Assembly (NCBI GenBank): GCA_022478985.1
Contig: JAKSZP010017468.1
Coordinates: 1 to 64,000, forward strand
Origin: Massospora cicadina
Taxonomy: Eukaryota; Entomophthoromycota; Entomophthoromycetes; Entomophthorales; Entomophthoraceae
Reading direction: 5' to 3'
DNA length: 64,000 bases
Each line of letters begins with the position of its first letter. Positions within the stretch are counted from its first letter, which is position 1. The translations under genes and the position numbers were made by a program. The notes beneath the pieces are model-generated. The model was not told the origin of the DNA. It saw only the letters and a list, made by a program, of their open reading frames with translations, and did no database searches. Below are positions 22,361 through 32,740 of the stretch, one piece after another.

Positions 22361-24180
22361 ATAATCCCACCATCTTTACATTATGATGTTATCATAAGAA
22401 GGCTATTGTCATTTTAATTCCTTGTAGTAGTCATTGATTATATATCATCAGTACATTGATCTTAAAGTATAGCTTAGAAATAGCTTTCAAAAATTATCAA
22501 ACAGTTATATATACATGATGGATAGTTAGTCAGACATATGTTAAGTGAGTATACATAAATTATAGTTGAAATTGATACTATTAATGTAGATAATGGGTTG
22601 GAGTAGATGTCATAGTTGTGTAGAGAGTAACCGCTATGCTGGTTGTACAAGTTTGATCATCACTCTTTGCACAAAACTTAAAGTTACAGGCTTTGAACTT
22701 CAAATGGATAAATAGTCATCAAATTAAAGCTAAACCCCTTACTAGGTCATAGTAAAAACTTAAAGTAACCAGAGTGGAAAATTTTACTAAAATAAAGTAT
22801 TTACTTTTTGGGACTTAGGCTAAAATTTTTTATTATCCCTTTGATCTTAGTGTTATCTTTCTTTAGGTTACCCTAATTTAAAAAGCAAACATTATTTAAT
22901 AATGACATTTTAAGCATTCTGTAATAATTAAGTATATAGAATCTAGGTTCTCTACTTAGCATTAGTATTACTAAGAATACTAAGAAGCTAACTAAAAGAC
23001 AGAATGAACTACTTAGTATTTAAAGTTCTAGCTTTTAAATTAGATGTCTTTGTATAGCCTTTTAGATTACATTTACCCCATTTAAATCTGTCTTGTTTCA
23101 GCAGAGTGTAATATTTAGATAATATAAATTTCTGGGTTGTGCCTAGTCTAATTAGAGGTAGGCACAAGGTAAGTTTTACCATTCACAACAGTTATATCAA
23201 ATCATAATACTCTAGCCATACTATGTGATCACATATGATTATAGTTTTTAGAGTATTGATTATACATATGCTTATATTTTTAATAGATCTTGTAACTTTT
23301 ATTTTGCTCAAAATTCTCTTTTACTCAAGTTTAATATGTTTTCATTTTAGTATTGCTTTTCACAATTCTCAGAGGATTTTATTTACAAATCTAAATTAAC
23401 ATACAAGTATAAATAAGGCTGATATTTTTAATCCACTTATTGTAAAAATTAGATTGTATATATTTTGAGGCTGATTAATATTTTTTGTAGATTCAAATCT
23501 ACCATTGAACAAGAAACTACTCTCTTTAGAAGTATCCTTTCATTAAAAACTAGATAAAGCTATATTAAGTAGTTAATAAAGTACTCAGCTTTGAATCACA
23601 GCTGTTGATACCTATAAATTTGTTTAACCTTGTAAATAGCCTTCTATTTATTAAAGAATCAGATATCTTTAACTAAGTGATCTTATCTGTAGAAAATTAA
23701 TTAATTTTTTTGTCAGATAGAGTAGTTTTAGATTATTCCGATATAAAATTTTATACTATCAGTTCTTTTAAGCTCATATAAACTATATTTATTGCACATT
23801 AATTTTTTTAAATGCTTTAAACTGATAAAAATAATACTCTGTTTAATAAATCATAGTTTATAGAGAGATGGAAAGATGGATACGCAGGTATATAGTCATA
23901 AATATAGATTTTGGATTATCTATGAAGATTAAACTTATGTCAATCTATTACCTCTGTCTGAAGTTATAATGATTAAAAACCTTCACTTGTTCTCTCATAC
24001 TGCAGATATTATTACAAAAATGTTACAGCAACCAACTTGCTTACTACATGGCTCAATTAACCATTTGGCTTGATTGTCCACAGTTATACATTCTTTTTTT
24101 TAGTACTAGATGGTCCACAGTTATACATTCTTCACTAAGTTAAATAGGCCATTTTGACAAGTTTAGCATGTGATCTGACT
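22361..24180. other. AT-rich stretch without recognisable features
   Basis: Very AT-rich and almost without CpG. No coding or repeat signal, except an exact 20-bp direct repeat (GTCCACAGTTATACATTCTT at 24076-24095 and 24113-24132, 17 bp apart) close to the edge of the host island. Confidence 0.5.
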
Positions 24181-24553
24181 TATAGATACATATGACGCGC
24201 GGCTAGGGCAAACCTGTCTTGTAATACATGAAAATTATTTACAATACATGCGCTGTTAAATTCCAACTCTACCAATGATAGTTGGTATAATATTAATCCC
24301 CATTTAATGAGTCAATATGGGTTTATCTACTATCTTAAGCCTTCTTAACCCTTCCATATTAACGATGTCAACTGCATTTATAGCTACCCAAAACATACCT
24401 ATATAATATATCTGGTAATTATTTTTTATCTTTTTCGTCGACAAAAACAGCCCTCGATCCCTATCTTGAATAATAAAGATGTTTTAATGAAAGTGTTTAC
24501 CCTGAAATTGGCCCCACCCGAATAAATCGTATTTAAAAAATTTACAGAGAATG

Positions 24554-24748
24554 TCACATTAATACATGAACCAGTTCCAAACTAGCATTTACAAAAAAGT
24601 AGAATAAAGCTCCCAAACCTTTTATCCACCTAATCAGGTCCTTGTGTAATGTTTTACACCGCTTTACTACCTGTTTTGCTTTCACAGCCCACCTATGCCA
24701 ACCACTTTTCCAGCTTGTTTTTATAAACAGCTTAGGTTTCATCATCAA
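24554..24748 (-). CDS. Small hypothetical ORF
   Basis: Sixty-four codons with a Lys/Arg-rich first half and a hydrophobic end; ATG codons lie at 24745 and 24742. It lies in the host-like island. In the same frame, beyond one TAA at 24755-24757, the reading frame stays open upstream to 25198, but that upstream part looks like the antisense shadow of the charged plus-strand ORF at 24828-25157. No family recognised; it may not be a gene. Confidence 0.2.
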   Translation of the reverse strand: MMMKPKLFIKTSWKSGWHRWAVKAKQVVKRCKTLHKDLIRWIKGLGALFYFFVNASLELVHVLM

Positions 24749-24827
24749 AGTATGTTAATACATACCAATGTTGTAACAAAAAGGGCTGAGCGCTAAAAGC
24801 AAGCGGACAAATTGCAGCAACAAATAG

Positions 24828-25157
24828 GCAACTTGGCTGGAGCAGTTGGACGAGTGCATGAGCCAAGTGGACAAAAAATGGAAAGATTGTAAGCGACGGC
24901 TTGTGTTAACGCAAAGACGAGATAAGAAAAATATCGAGGTAATTACTTTTAGAAGGCACCGTATGCAGGAAGTAAGAGTCAACAGCTCGGCGCAAGCTAG
25001 TAGATGGTATAGAACCGCTTGTGAAGGTATACTGACACAAATCGAGCCGGCAATGATGCTACAAGTAAATATCTTTGATTTCATATCAAAAACTGGAAAA
25101 CAAAAATGTATCAAACGAGCGGTTACAATTAACAAGCCTAATAAATGCTTGATATAA
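24828..25157 (+). CDS. Small charged hypothetical ORF or exon
   Basis: Open from 24828 to a TAA at 25155. The first ATG is at 24858. The protein is rich in Lys, Arg, Gln and Glu, and its first third would form an amphipathic helix. A Gln/Lys-rich stretch in another frame just upstream (24800-24828) could belong to it. A GTATGT donor-like site at 24748 and an AAATAG acceptor-like site at 24827 would allow a short intron. It lies in the host island, 118 bp past the ERG3 stop and converging with it. No domain recognised. Confidence 0.3.
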   Translation, partial: ATWLEQLDECMSQVDKKWKDCKRRLVLTQRRDKKNIEVITFRRHRMQEVRVNSSAQASRWYRTACEGILTQIEPAMMLQVNIFDFISKTGKQKCIKRAVTINKPNKCLI

Positions 25158-25274
25158 AATTTAAAGCAACTAAAAGACAACCAATTAGTAATATACATAG
25201 AATAAAAGTGTAATCAAATAAAAAACGCAAAAATTTCTTCTAGGTAATATTCCCTTTTGACTGCTGCTTTGTAG

Positions 25275-26174
25275 TTAATCGTTCTTCTTGTCTGCTTCTA
25301 AGCCTTCAATGTGAGAAAGAATATAATCACTTTCTTTGGTAGCCTTAATAGCAGACTTAATCTCATGGCGTTTTTCCTTATCAAAGATGTCATTCGGGCA
25401 GGCACGATATGAGTTAAAGACGCGATCCCAGAGAGTAAAGTACTGGCCGTAGTTGTAATTGAAATATAGGTGATGGATCGTATGGTTGGAGGCAGAATTG
25501 ATTATCGCACCGCTATCAAAGTATGCGCCGTCGTGAATAAGAACGGTCCATATGTTCACAAAAGCGAAGAGCCCAAGATAGACGAGTTTGTGGATGGGGA
25601 ACAGGAAAATGACAATATGGTATGGAAGAGATTGGGAGTAACCATCCAAAAAATGAAAGGCATGTGAGGAAAATGGGGTTGGAATGACCCATTTGTGATG
25701 GAGCTTATGAATCTGAGCATAGATTGAGCGATGGTGCAAGCCTCGGTGAATCAGGTAAATACCAAAATCGGTCGTTAAAAGAAACAGAGCTATGGACAAA
25801 ATAAGGTAGGGAACTCCCGACAACTTGAACTCATCGTATAGCATGGAATAACCCCTAACCTCGAGTACAAAAAAGGGAACCGTCAGAAAGCTCATTGGGA
25901 TAATATTTAACGAAGAACATTTGATCTCAAGCTGGATCTGATTAGGCAAAAAACGCGGATGATTCATCAACCGCTTATCATAAACGTAGTAATACGAAAG
26001 ACTAGCGACAGAAAAGTATAAAAGGAATCCAAAAACAACCGTAATGACGGAGAGGGATATAAACTGCCTCACTATGCTATCTCTAGGTAGAGGAATGGCA
26101 CCTAAACGTGGGAGATATGTGTTATAAACATTATCATATACCAAGTGATCAGCAATCGCAAGTACATAATCCAT
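25275..26174 (-). CDS. ERG3: C-5 sterol desaturase (Delta7-sterol 5(6)-desaturase)
   Basis: Complete 299-residue protein, ATG at 26174, TAA at 25275, no introns. It introduces the C5-C6 double bond into episterol-type sterols in the endoplasmic reticulum, late in ergosterol synthesis, using a di-iron centre with electrons from cytochrome b5. The three histidine motifs of the fatty acid hydroxylase/sterol desaturase superfamily are all present: H-R-G-L-H-H (143-148), H-K-L-H-H (156-160) and H-T-I-H-H (231-235). Family signatures around them also fit: T-P-F-S-S-H-A-F-H (166-174), I-H-D-G (213-216), and N-Y-G-Q-Y-F-T-L-W-D (241-250). Membrane segments lie at about 38-62, 92-108, 120-142 and 185-211. 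It is shorter than yeast Erg3 and close to animal SC5D in length. It is the only clearly intact gene in the window. A tRNA-like sequence lies head-to-head 50 bp upstream. Confidence 0.95.
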   Translation of the reverse strand: MDYVLAIADHLVYDNVYNTYLPRLGAIPLPRDSIVRQFISLSVITVVFGFLLYFSVASLSYYYVYDKRLMNHPRFLPNQIQLEIKCSSLNIIPMSFLTVPFFVLEVRGYSMLYDEFKLSGVPYLILSIALFLLTTDFGIYLIHRGLHHRSIYAQIHKLHHKWVIPTPFSSHAFHFLDGYSQSLPYHIVIFLFPIHKLVYLGLFAFVNIWTVLIHDGAYFDSGAIINSASNHTIHHLYFNYNYGQYFTLWDRVFNSYRACPNDIFDKEKRHEIKSAIKATKESDYILSHIEGLEADKKND

Positions 26175-26224
26175 ATTAATCAGGCGGTTATATTAGTCGA
26201 GGAGTATGAAAAATAAAAGATGAA

Positions 26225-26295
26225 GGGTGGTTAGCCGAGCGGGTAAAACTGCTTCCACCTCTAGTGCAGGTTTTGAGTTCGAAACCTGTACTGGC
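26225..26295 (+). ncRNA. tRNA-like sequence with pol III A and B boxes
   Basis: TAGCCGAGCGGG (26232-26243) fits the A-box consensus and AGTTCGAAACC (26276-26286) fits the B box, at tRNA-like spacing. It does not fold as a normal tRNA: the acceptor strands do not pair. The T arm GCAGG/TTCGAAA/CCTGT is split by seven extra bases, giving instead a 10-bp hairpin (26264-26273 with 26282-26291). It may be a tRNA pseudogene, a tRNA-derived SINE head, or an unusual pol III transcript. It is transcribed, if at all, away from ERG3. Confidence 0.4.
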
Positions 26296-27170
26296 TAGAA
26301 TACTCTCGGTGTGGTATATTTGTCCCAAGGTCGACCCACCTCGAATAATTAAAAAGATGTATCAAGCCCGAAGAGCCGCCCGTTAAGAAATTTATACTAT
26401 TCCATCTATAGTTGTAGCAACTTTGTTACTGATATCGAACCAACAGCGATGCATTAGGAAAATGCGTGAGTATTTTGAAACGTTCATGCTTTCAATTTTA
26501 TCATGGCACGAAACAATTGATTTGCTGCTAAAAATCGAACCATCGTGTTTAGACTTTAGTATACGAATAATAATTTAGAGAACAAAAGGCTATTTGGGTC
26601 TTTTACCCTTGCTTTTCTGAAATTTCGCCAACTTACGCCTTTAAATAAATCGATTAACTTGATAATTACCCAAATGATCACTAACCGCTTGGCAAAACCT
26701 TTTAAACTAGAATCAACCGAATATCAAACTGCTCAGCCGTAACAATATACTGATTACCATTAAAATATATAAAATTTCACCTTTTATATATAAACCTTTT
26801 TATTTTACTATGAAATTTAATAAAAGAATATGGTATAATATTAACTTGTCATCTGACCTTAGTAACTGTGCAAAATTTTATCAATAGGTTATGTCAGGAA
26901 GTGTATTAAATGAAGGATACAAGTTTCCAACACAAACAAGATGGTGAGTTAAAGAGAAGCAATTAATTAGGGTAATACCTCACTGTCAGAAAATTACATT
27001 ACCAGTTTTGACAAAATTATGGTTGACATGCAGAGATTGGCTAACACTGTCTGATTCATATTTCTGCTGATGCTTCTTTAATCTAACTCATCTACTTCAA
27101 GGTAGACCAAAGTATAAACTTAACAAATAAATCTAAATCATAGGCAAAGGTAGGCAATACACTAGATTAT
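26296..27170. other. Unassigned, right part of host-like island
   Basis: No gene supported. CpG is still present to about 26760, then the sequence becomes AT-rich and CpG-poor up to the start of element A1. It may hold the promoter of ERG3 and 3' sequence of the tRNA-like unit. Confidence 0.4.
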
Positions 27171-27237
27171 ATATTTACTGAGGCAGGCTAACAAGACTGG
27201 ATCTGTAAGTCTTAGAAAGAAACCCCTGCATCTTGAT

Positions 27238-27453
27238 TTGGAGTTATTCCTATTTCTTACTAAGAAGAGGAAAAGGCTGGTGGCTGTCCCTCTCACCACC
27301 CTGGGTGATTTAGCACATGTGGTGGATGAGAGGTGGGTGGCGATGTATCCCCTGAGGATCATATCATTTTCCTTTATGCCAATAACCCAAGAGCTAGTGG
27401 GGAAAATCCAGGGTATGTGTGGGGAAGTGGTGGCAGCTGGGGGCCACTGCTAG
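27238..27453 (+). pseudogene. Conserved ORF fragment at the left of A1
   Basis: Seventy-one open codons with a T-K-K-R-K-R start and an L-G-D-L-A-H-V-V-D-E core. The same peptide is recovered in A2 (32885-33120) after frame changes (L-G-N-L-A-Y-V-V-D-E). Conservation between copies suggests it once was coding, either in Gag or downstream of the chromodomain. No family recognised. Confidence 0.35.
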
Positions 27454-27909
27454 CAGAGGGTTGTCAGCAATTATTCCCCTCAAAAGGTTATCCCTAGTGG
27501 TTTGAGTTCTGCTAATATAATTAAATTAGAATCAACCAAAAATAAATTGAGTAAATCAATTCCAAGAATATGAATTCTAAACTGCTGTGCCTTTCAGTGC
27601 CTTTGATTACAAGCCCATCCCTGATAGGTACAGGTACAATAAACCCCTTCCCAACTCAGTGGGACCAGCCTATATGGCCTAGCCATGGGTGCACCCAATC
27701 ACCCACCAAATAAAGTGATGCTGATCTGCCAAGTGAAATTGTGTCAGGAGAGAAAAGTTGGTAGCAAAGTTTAAGTATGAGTCAGCTGGCCAGGCCAGGA
27801 TCAATTCAGCATGATAATAATTTCAGGATATTGATCTGATATAATCAAATTATGAAATTATTTCCAATGGTTATTAAAATCATTCAGTTTATCAATTTTA
27901 TATTGTAAG

Positions 27910-28557
27910 TGTGAAAAAATGGTTCAAACCATTTATCCCACTTTGACTTGAAATCAGATTTCAAATTTTGAGTCAAAACGCCTGGGGGATTTCTGACTAA
28001 GGTTGGCTCAGAATCAGGGTTTTGCCCACTCCAAGCTATACTTTAGGCTCAAAAGAGCTTCAAGTATGGTCAAAAGAGGGCTTTCTAAAGTGCAATTTTT
28101 AAAGGTTGAGCCCCCATCATTCTGAACCTCAGTTTGGAATTTTTGTAGCTTCTTTTGGCTGTTTAGGCCTCATGCCTTACCTGAGCGTTGGGTGTGACAA
28201 GGTTTTGTCACAAAAACAAAACTTTGAACTTCAGAGCATTAGCCCTCCCCAGTTGCTCTGTATTTTCTTGTCTCACTTGCAATGCCAGAGAAATACTGGG
28301 ATCACCTTGCTTGATTTTATTACATTAAATAAAAATAAAGGGATCTTCAGGGATTTGTTACCTCATTTACCTGCTGTTCTTTTTCCACATCTGAGATTTC
28401 CCAATATTTTGAGAGTTAAAGATGGGTTGGTATTATCCAAACCTATCAGCTTACTTCAGTGGTCCAACTTTGCTGTTGGACCTATTTCTGTGTCAATTTA
28501 CTTCACTGAAAATTCAGGCATCTGGCAAATGAAATCTGGGTAGTTCCATTTGTTACA
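27910..28557 (+). mobile_element. Solo LTR E inserted in A1
   Basis: A 648-bp block present in A1 and absent from the matching place in A2 (near 33525). It starts TGTGAAAA and ends TTTGTTACA. The flanking pentamers GTAAG (27905-27909) and ATAAA (28558-28562) differ only by two G-to-A changes. The terminal TG...CA and the 5-bp duplication fit a solo LTR. It contains AATAAAAATAAAG near 28330. Confidence 0.6.
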
Positions 28558-29435
28558 ATAAAGCTTATAAGTCAGTGAACACCAAAAGGTTCTGCTGTTG
28601 CTCCATTTTTTCACTTTCCATCATTTTGGTTCCAATAAAAGTTGTACAAAAACATCCAAATTTATTTGAGAGTTTAAGTTCTGCTAGACCTTTAGTGACA
28701 ATGATTTCCAATTCTGGAAATCCATGTCTATCTATATTGGTTACCTTCTGCCTTTCTCATCCATCATTATGAATGTCTTTTCTGATGTATTCTTTCTGGG
28801 GTTCTGGGTGTTTACTCACCCAGAGAACCCGCTGGTCTTATTATTATCAAAACACTCCATGACATAATAAACAACTTAAATTCTCATCCTTCTCCATCCT
28901 GCCCTATGGGTGGGGTGCTGTGTTGGTTTTGTTATATGAATGAAAGGATGACCATTGGCTAGGGTGGTGTCTGTTGGGAAGTTGGCCTAATTGTGGGACC
29001 ACAGTTTTTATGCCAAGTTAGAACATGTTTCCTGGCCCAAACACCAGTATGGTCTACCTCCATGTTGATTGGAGTAGGAACCAAGTTTTCCCCTTTTCCT
29101 CAAATGGGCAGGAAGGAATGGACTGCAAGCTTGGGGTGTTGTTTGTTTATGTGGATGTTGATCTACACCCTCATACCGCTAGTGTGGGTTCTGATGCTTG
29201 TATTATTGCAGTCAACGCTGCCACTCAGGAGAGCAGATGTACATGGATCCACTGGTGTCCCTGTTATCCACAATGTAAGTGGAAGAGGTAAGGTTTATAC
29301 AGACAATGTATAACATGGCTTCTTCTCCCTTGGAGTGGCTAGGGGATGGTTTAACGAATATTCCTTCTCTCCCAGGTGCATCTTACATCTTGGCTAAGGC
29401 ACAAGATCAGTCTTACTTTTTTCTATCATTTAGAT

Positions 29436-29990
29436 CCAGTTGGGCGCTCATGTGGTCTCCTTTGAGGATCTCTTGGACACAGAAATCATTGGAAAGCTTA
29501 TGAGGTTTCAGGTCACTCAGGTGTTGAATCTTAATCTGGATGTAAAATCCTTGGTTTAAAATGCATTGTTGTCCTCAATGACCCGTTACCCAGTGAGATG
29601 TTCAGTACCATTATCAGTACATGAGCTTGACTTCTGTGATCAGTTCACTGCTGTGCCAGATATGTTATTTTCTATCATCCTGGGGGCTAATTGTTGGCAG
29701 CGGCAAAAGTTTTGTATTGATCTGGAGCCCAACCTGTTGTCATTTAAGAATCCACACATGAGGGTCAAAATTTATTTGATCAATATCTTCTTTCTTGCAG
29801 GAGCGGTGGGGTTGATTGTGTCAACTCCTTCCTCTGTGGTGTTGCCAGCAGATTTTCACTCTAGCTTGGACCAGTACTGGGACACCTTAAATATGGAGAA
29901 AGCCAACCATCTTCCCTTCCATTCTGAGTTTAATCTGGCCTTCCAGCTGACTTTAAATGATATCAACATCAGTATCTTTATATCTTTATA
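29436..29990 (+). pseudogene. A1 protease and linker region, decayed
   Basis: Starts with L-G-A-H-V-V-S-F-E-D-L-L-D-T-E. Comparison with A2 (E-A-L-I-N-M-G-A-S) places the retropepsin active site here: A1 keeps D-T but has Glu where Gly should be, and A2 keeps G-A-S but has Asn for the catalytic Asp. The open frame 29566-29991 continues with a pol-like linker. The protease would cleave Gag-Pol. Confidence 0.5.
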
Positions 29991-30002
29991 AAGATTAAAA
30001 GG

Positions 30003-30640
30003 ACAAGGTTCTGGAGGTTTGGTTGAATGATATTATCATGAATAAGTGTGTGTTTAAGGGGATCTCACCTCTCAAATATCCCATAGTTTTCACCCAGAAG
30101 TCCAACGGGATGTTGTGCCCCTGCTTGGACTATGGGCATCTATATAATAAAAATTTGTACAATCCATATCCTCTTCCCCTAAATCAGACGATTAGTCAGG
30201 CAATTTCAAAATCTTGGGTGTTTTTGAAGCTTGATATCATGAATGCATTTAGCCAGATTTAGTTGCAGAAGGCCAGGAGTGGCTTACGGCAGTTCATACC
30301 AAGAAGGGAACTTCCAGTTCTTCTTAATTCCTTTTGGCTTAAAAAATGCTCTGGCCACATTACAGTAGATTATTGATGATGTGGTTAGTGACCTTCAGTT
30401 CACTTGTGTGGTGGCGTATATTGAAATATTCTTGTGCATTCCCCCACTCCTGATTAGCATGAAAAGTACCTGGAGGTAGTATTATCTGTGTTACAAAAGG
30501 CTAAACTCTATGTAAAACCCTCTAAGTGTGGGTATTTAGGAATGAGAATACTTTTCTCAGTAACTTGGTCCTGAAATATGTTTATACAGTTCTTCTCAGC
30601 AAGCTTGCAGCCATCCTAACGTGTCCTACTACCACCTTCC
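30003..30640 (+). pseudogene. A1 reverse transcriptase, decayed
   Basis: Open piece 30023-30262 holds the RT entry: a P-I-V-F-x-x-K-S-N-G-M-L segment (normally K-K-D-G) and V-F-L-K-L-D-I-M-N-A-F (normally F-x-K-L-D-L-x-x-A-Y), which keeps the motif A Asp. After a stop, the L-K-N-A-L-A-T-L-Q block (normally L-x-N-A-P-A-T-F-Q) appears near 30340. The Y-x-D-D site (about 30415-30430) is frameshifted to Y-I-E. The dead copy matches A2 closely. Confidence 0.7.
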
Positions 30641-30779
30641 AGAAGCAGTTGTGGAACTTCTTGGGCAACATCATTTTCATAATTAAAATTTTCCCCTGCC
30701 CTTTTGAAACGGGATGAACCGCTACATCCCTTGACAGGGAAAAGTTTTCCATTATGATGGATAAAGGAATGCCAACGGA

Positions 30780-31185
30780 AATTTGACGCCATCAAAGAGG
30801 CTTTTGTGGTATCCCTCATTTTCAAACATGCTAACCTCACCAAGCCTTACATCATATCATGTGATTTATTGTCAGCTGCTGTGAGGCAGTGTTGCTTTAA
30901 GAGCAGAATAAATTGGAGCATCCAGTTGTCTATTTTTCCCTTAAGTTTGCGTTCTATGAACAGTCTTGGGTTGTTTATGATAAGGAGTTGGTCGCCGTGG
31001 CATGGTCACTTATAAATCGACATTACCTTCTTGTGAGAGCGCAACATGAAGTGACCATGTGGTCAGATCATCAGGACCTCATGTATCTTTCAAACAGCAG
31101 AAGATGGCCCATTACCAGGCCTAGACATATTGTGATCTCTGTAGTTTTAATTTTAGATATAAATTTGTCAAGGGTTTATTGAATG
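30780..31185 (+). pseudogene. A1 RNase H, decayed
   Basis: I-I-S-C-D-L-L-S-A-A-V-R at about 30855 holds the first active-site Asp. Open frame 30913-31182 then gives F-Y-E-Q-S-W-V-V-Y-D-K-E-L-V-A-V-A-W-S-L (catalytic Glu present) and V-T-M-W-S-D-H-Q-D-L-M-Y-L (T-D-H-x-x-L in the family). The order and spacing are those of Ty3 RNase H. Confidence 0.75.
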
Positions 31186-31469
31186 TCCTCCCTGATTTGT
31201 TAAGCTAAAATATTATTGAGCCTAATGGAGAAGGAAGGCCAGAAGCTCACCATGGTTTTCACCAGCCTAGATTGTTGCTATTGTTACTCCCCCAGTTTCG
31301 GTGGTGTAGTGAGATTTGGACGTTCCATTTTCTATAAGGTATTAGCAGGACAAATGACCTTCATGGAGGGCTGGAACTGGTTGACCAGCTGGTCTTCCAG
31401 TGCACTGACGTATTCAGTGTTTGTTGGTAGAGGAAACAATTTTTTAAATCCTGAGTTTGGGTTCTGCCC

Positions 31470-32120
31470 CATCTTCATTATGAGGCAATTTAGACTCATC
31501 ATGACCCTCTGGTGGTGGGTCACCCAGAAAATAAAATGCCTCAACTTTATGAAGCAGACGTACAACTAGACAGTATTACCAAGGATATACCAGCACATAT
31601 TGCTAGTTGCATAATGTTCACGCAAGAGAAAATTTTGATTGCTTTGGTTGGAACAGCCTTCTTCTTCCCTGAAGCAGGCTGATGGTCCATGGACCTCAGT
31701 ATTTGTTGATTTTTTGTTGAGCTTCCCATCTCCAATGATTCAATGCAATTATGGTGGTTGTAGACCGCTTTAACAAGTTTTTCTTGTATATCCCCTGTTC
31801 AACTGCTATTACCTCCAAGGAAACTGCCTGGCTCTTCATGCGTCATGTTTTCTCACTGTTTAAGTTTCTTCAGGAAATCATAAGTGACTAAGACTAAAGT
31901 TTATTTCGCGCTTCTAGACAGCCCTTCTGGCTACCTTAAAAATTAAGCTGTGCCATTCCACCGCATACCAACCTATGTCTGTTGGGTATATGGAGTAAAT
32001 CAAGAAGATCCTTAAGCAGTATCTTTAGTGTTATGCCACCGCGCACAGGATACTTGAGTAGATGAACTTCTTTTAACACAATTTTCATATAATAATGCCT
32101 TACACGTGTAACTGGGTTTT
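31470..32120 (+). pseudogene. A1 integrase, decayed
   Basis: Mixed frames recover V-D-F-L-L-S-F-P-S (catalytic-core start, about 31705), the K-I-K-L-C-H-S-T-A-Y-Q-P core segment (about 31940) and K-I-L-K-Q-Y-L after it. These align with A2 at 49200-49300, where the same region is largely open. Several Trp and Gln codons of A2 are stops here (TGG against TAA, CAG against TAG). Confidence 0.65.
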
Positions 32121-32529
32121 TGCCTTATAAGCCACATTGAGTCTAACCCCACATTCTCCCCTGAGCTGTGTTTTTGCCCAGAGGTCCCTGCTGCAGAGTA
32201 TCGTGTGCAACATTCTATAGACTTAATCCCTGGTCCAAGGTTATCTGACCAAAGTCATCAGCAATTACAAGTGACTCATATTGGAAGTATCTTCCCACAT
32301 GATGAGATCATAATGGGTTCATTAGTAATGCTTGATGTGTGCCACCTGCATATGAATGTGCCCTCAAGGAAGTTTGCAAGCAAACATTTGGTCCTCATGT
32401 TGTTTAGGAAGATTTGGGTATTGGGGCCTTTCAGTTGGCACTTACCGCTCATTAGAACAGCACATCATCTTTCATGATTCCCAGTTGCCACTATTTGAAG
32501 GCATACCATCGGTGGATTCTGAGCCAGTG

Positions 32530-32740
32530 GTGATCAAAGTCTCTGCAGAGGCAGAGGTGGAGGCTCTTTTGGCATCACAAACTTAAATCACTCAGTGCAG
32601 TACCTGGCGGCAGGAAATGATTTCTCTTATTTACAAACAACTGGGTTAGTGCCTGCAATTGTGCAAATTGCCACAAGTTGGTAAGAGCCTTCTACATTGC
32701 ACACCTGGACGTTTCCCGCCATCCCAGAAGCTTGCCTCCA
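32530..32740 (+). pseudogene. A1 chromodomain remnant
   Basis: Matches the A2 chromodomain (63860-63950) at DNA level through the stretch around TCACTCAGTGCAGTACCTGG. The V-E-A-L-L-A-S start is visible before a stop; the Y-L-V-x-W-K-G part is frameshifted. It follows the integrase C-terminal region, as in chromoviruses. Confidence 0.55.

Noticed and set aside
24755..25198. 147-codon minus-strand ORF
   Set aside because: Its Ser/Leu/Cys/Phe-rich composition is what the antisense of the Lys/Arg/Gln-rich plus-strand ORF would give; no domain or second line of support.
26225..26295. A genuine tRNA gene
   Set aside because: Acceptor strands do not pair, the T arm has a 7-base insertion and no clear anticodon arm forms; kept only as tRNA-like.
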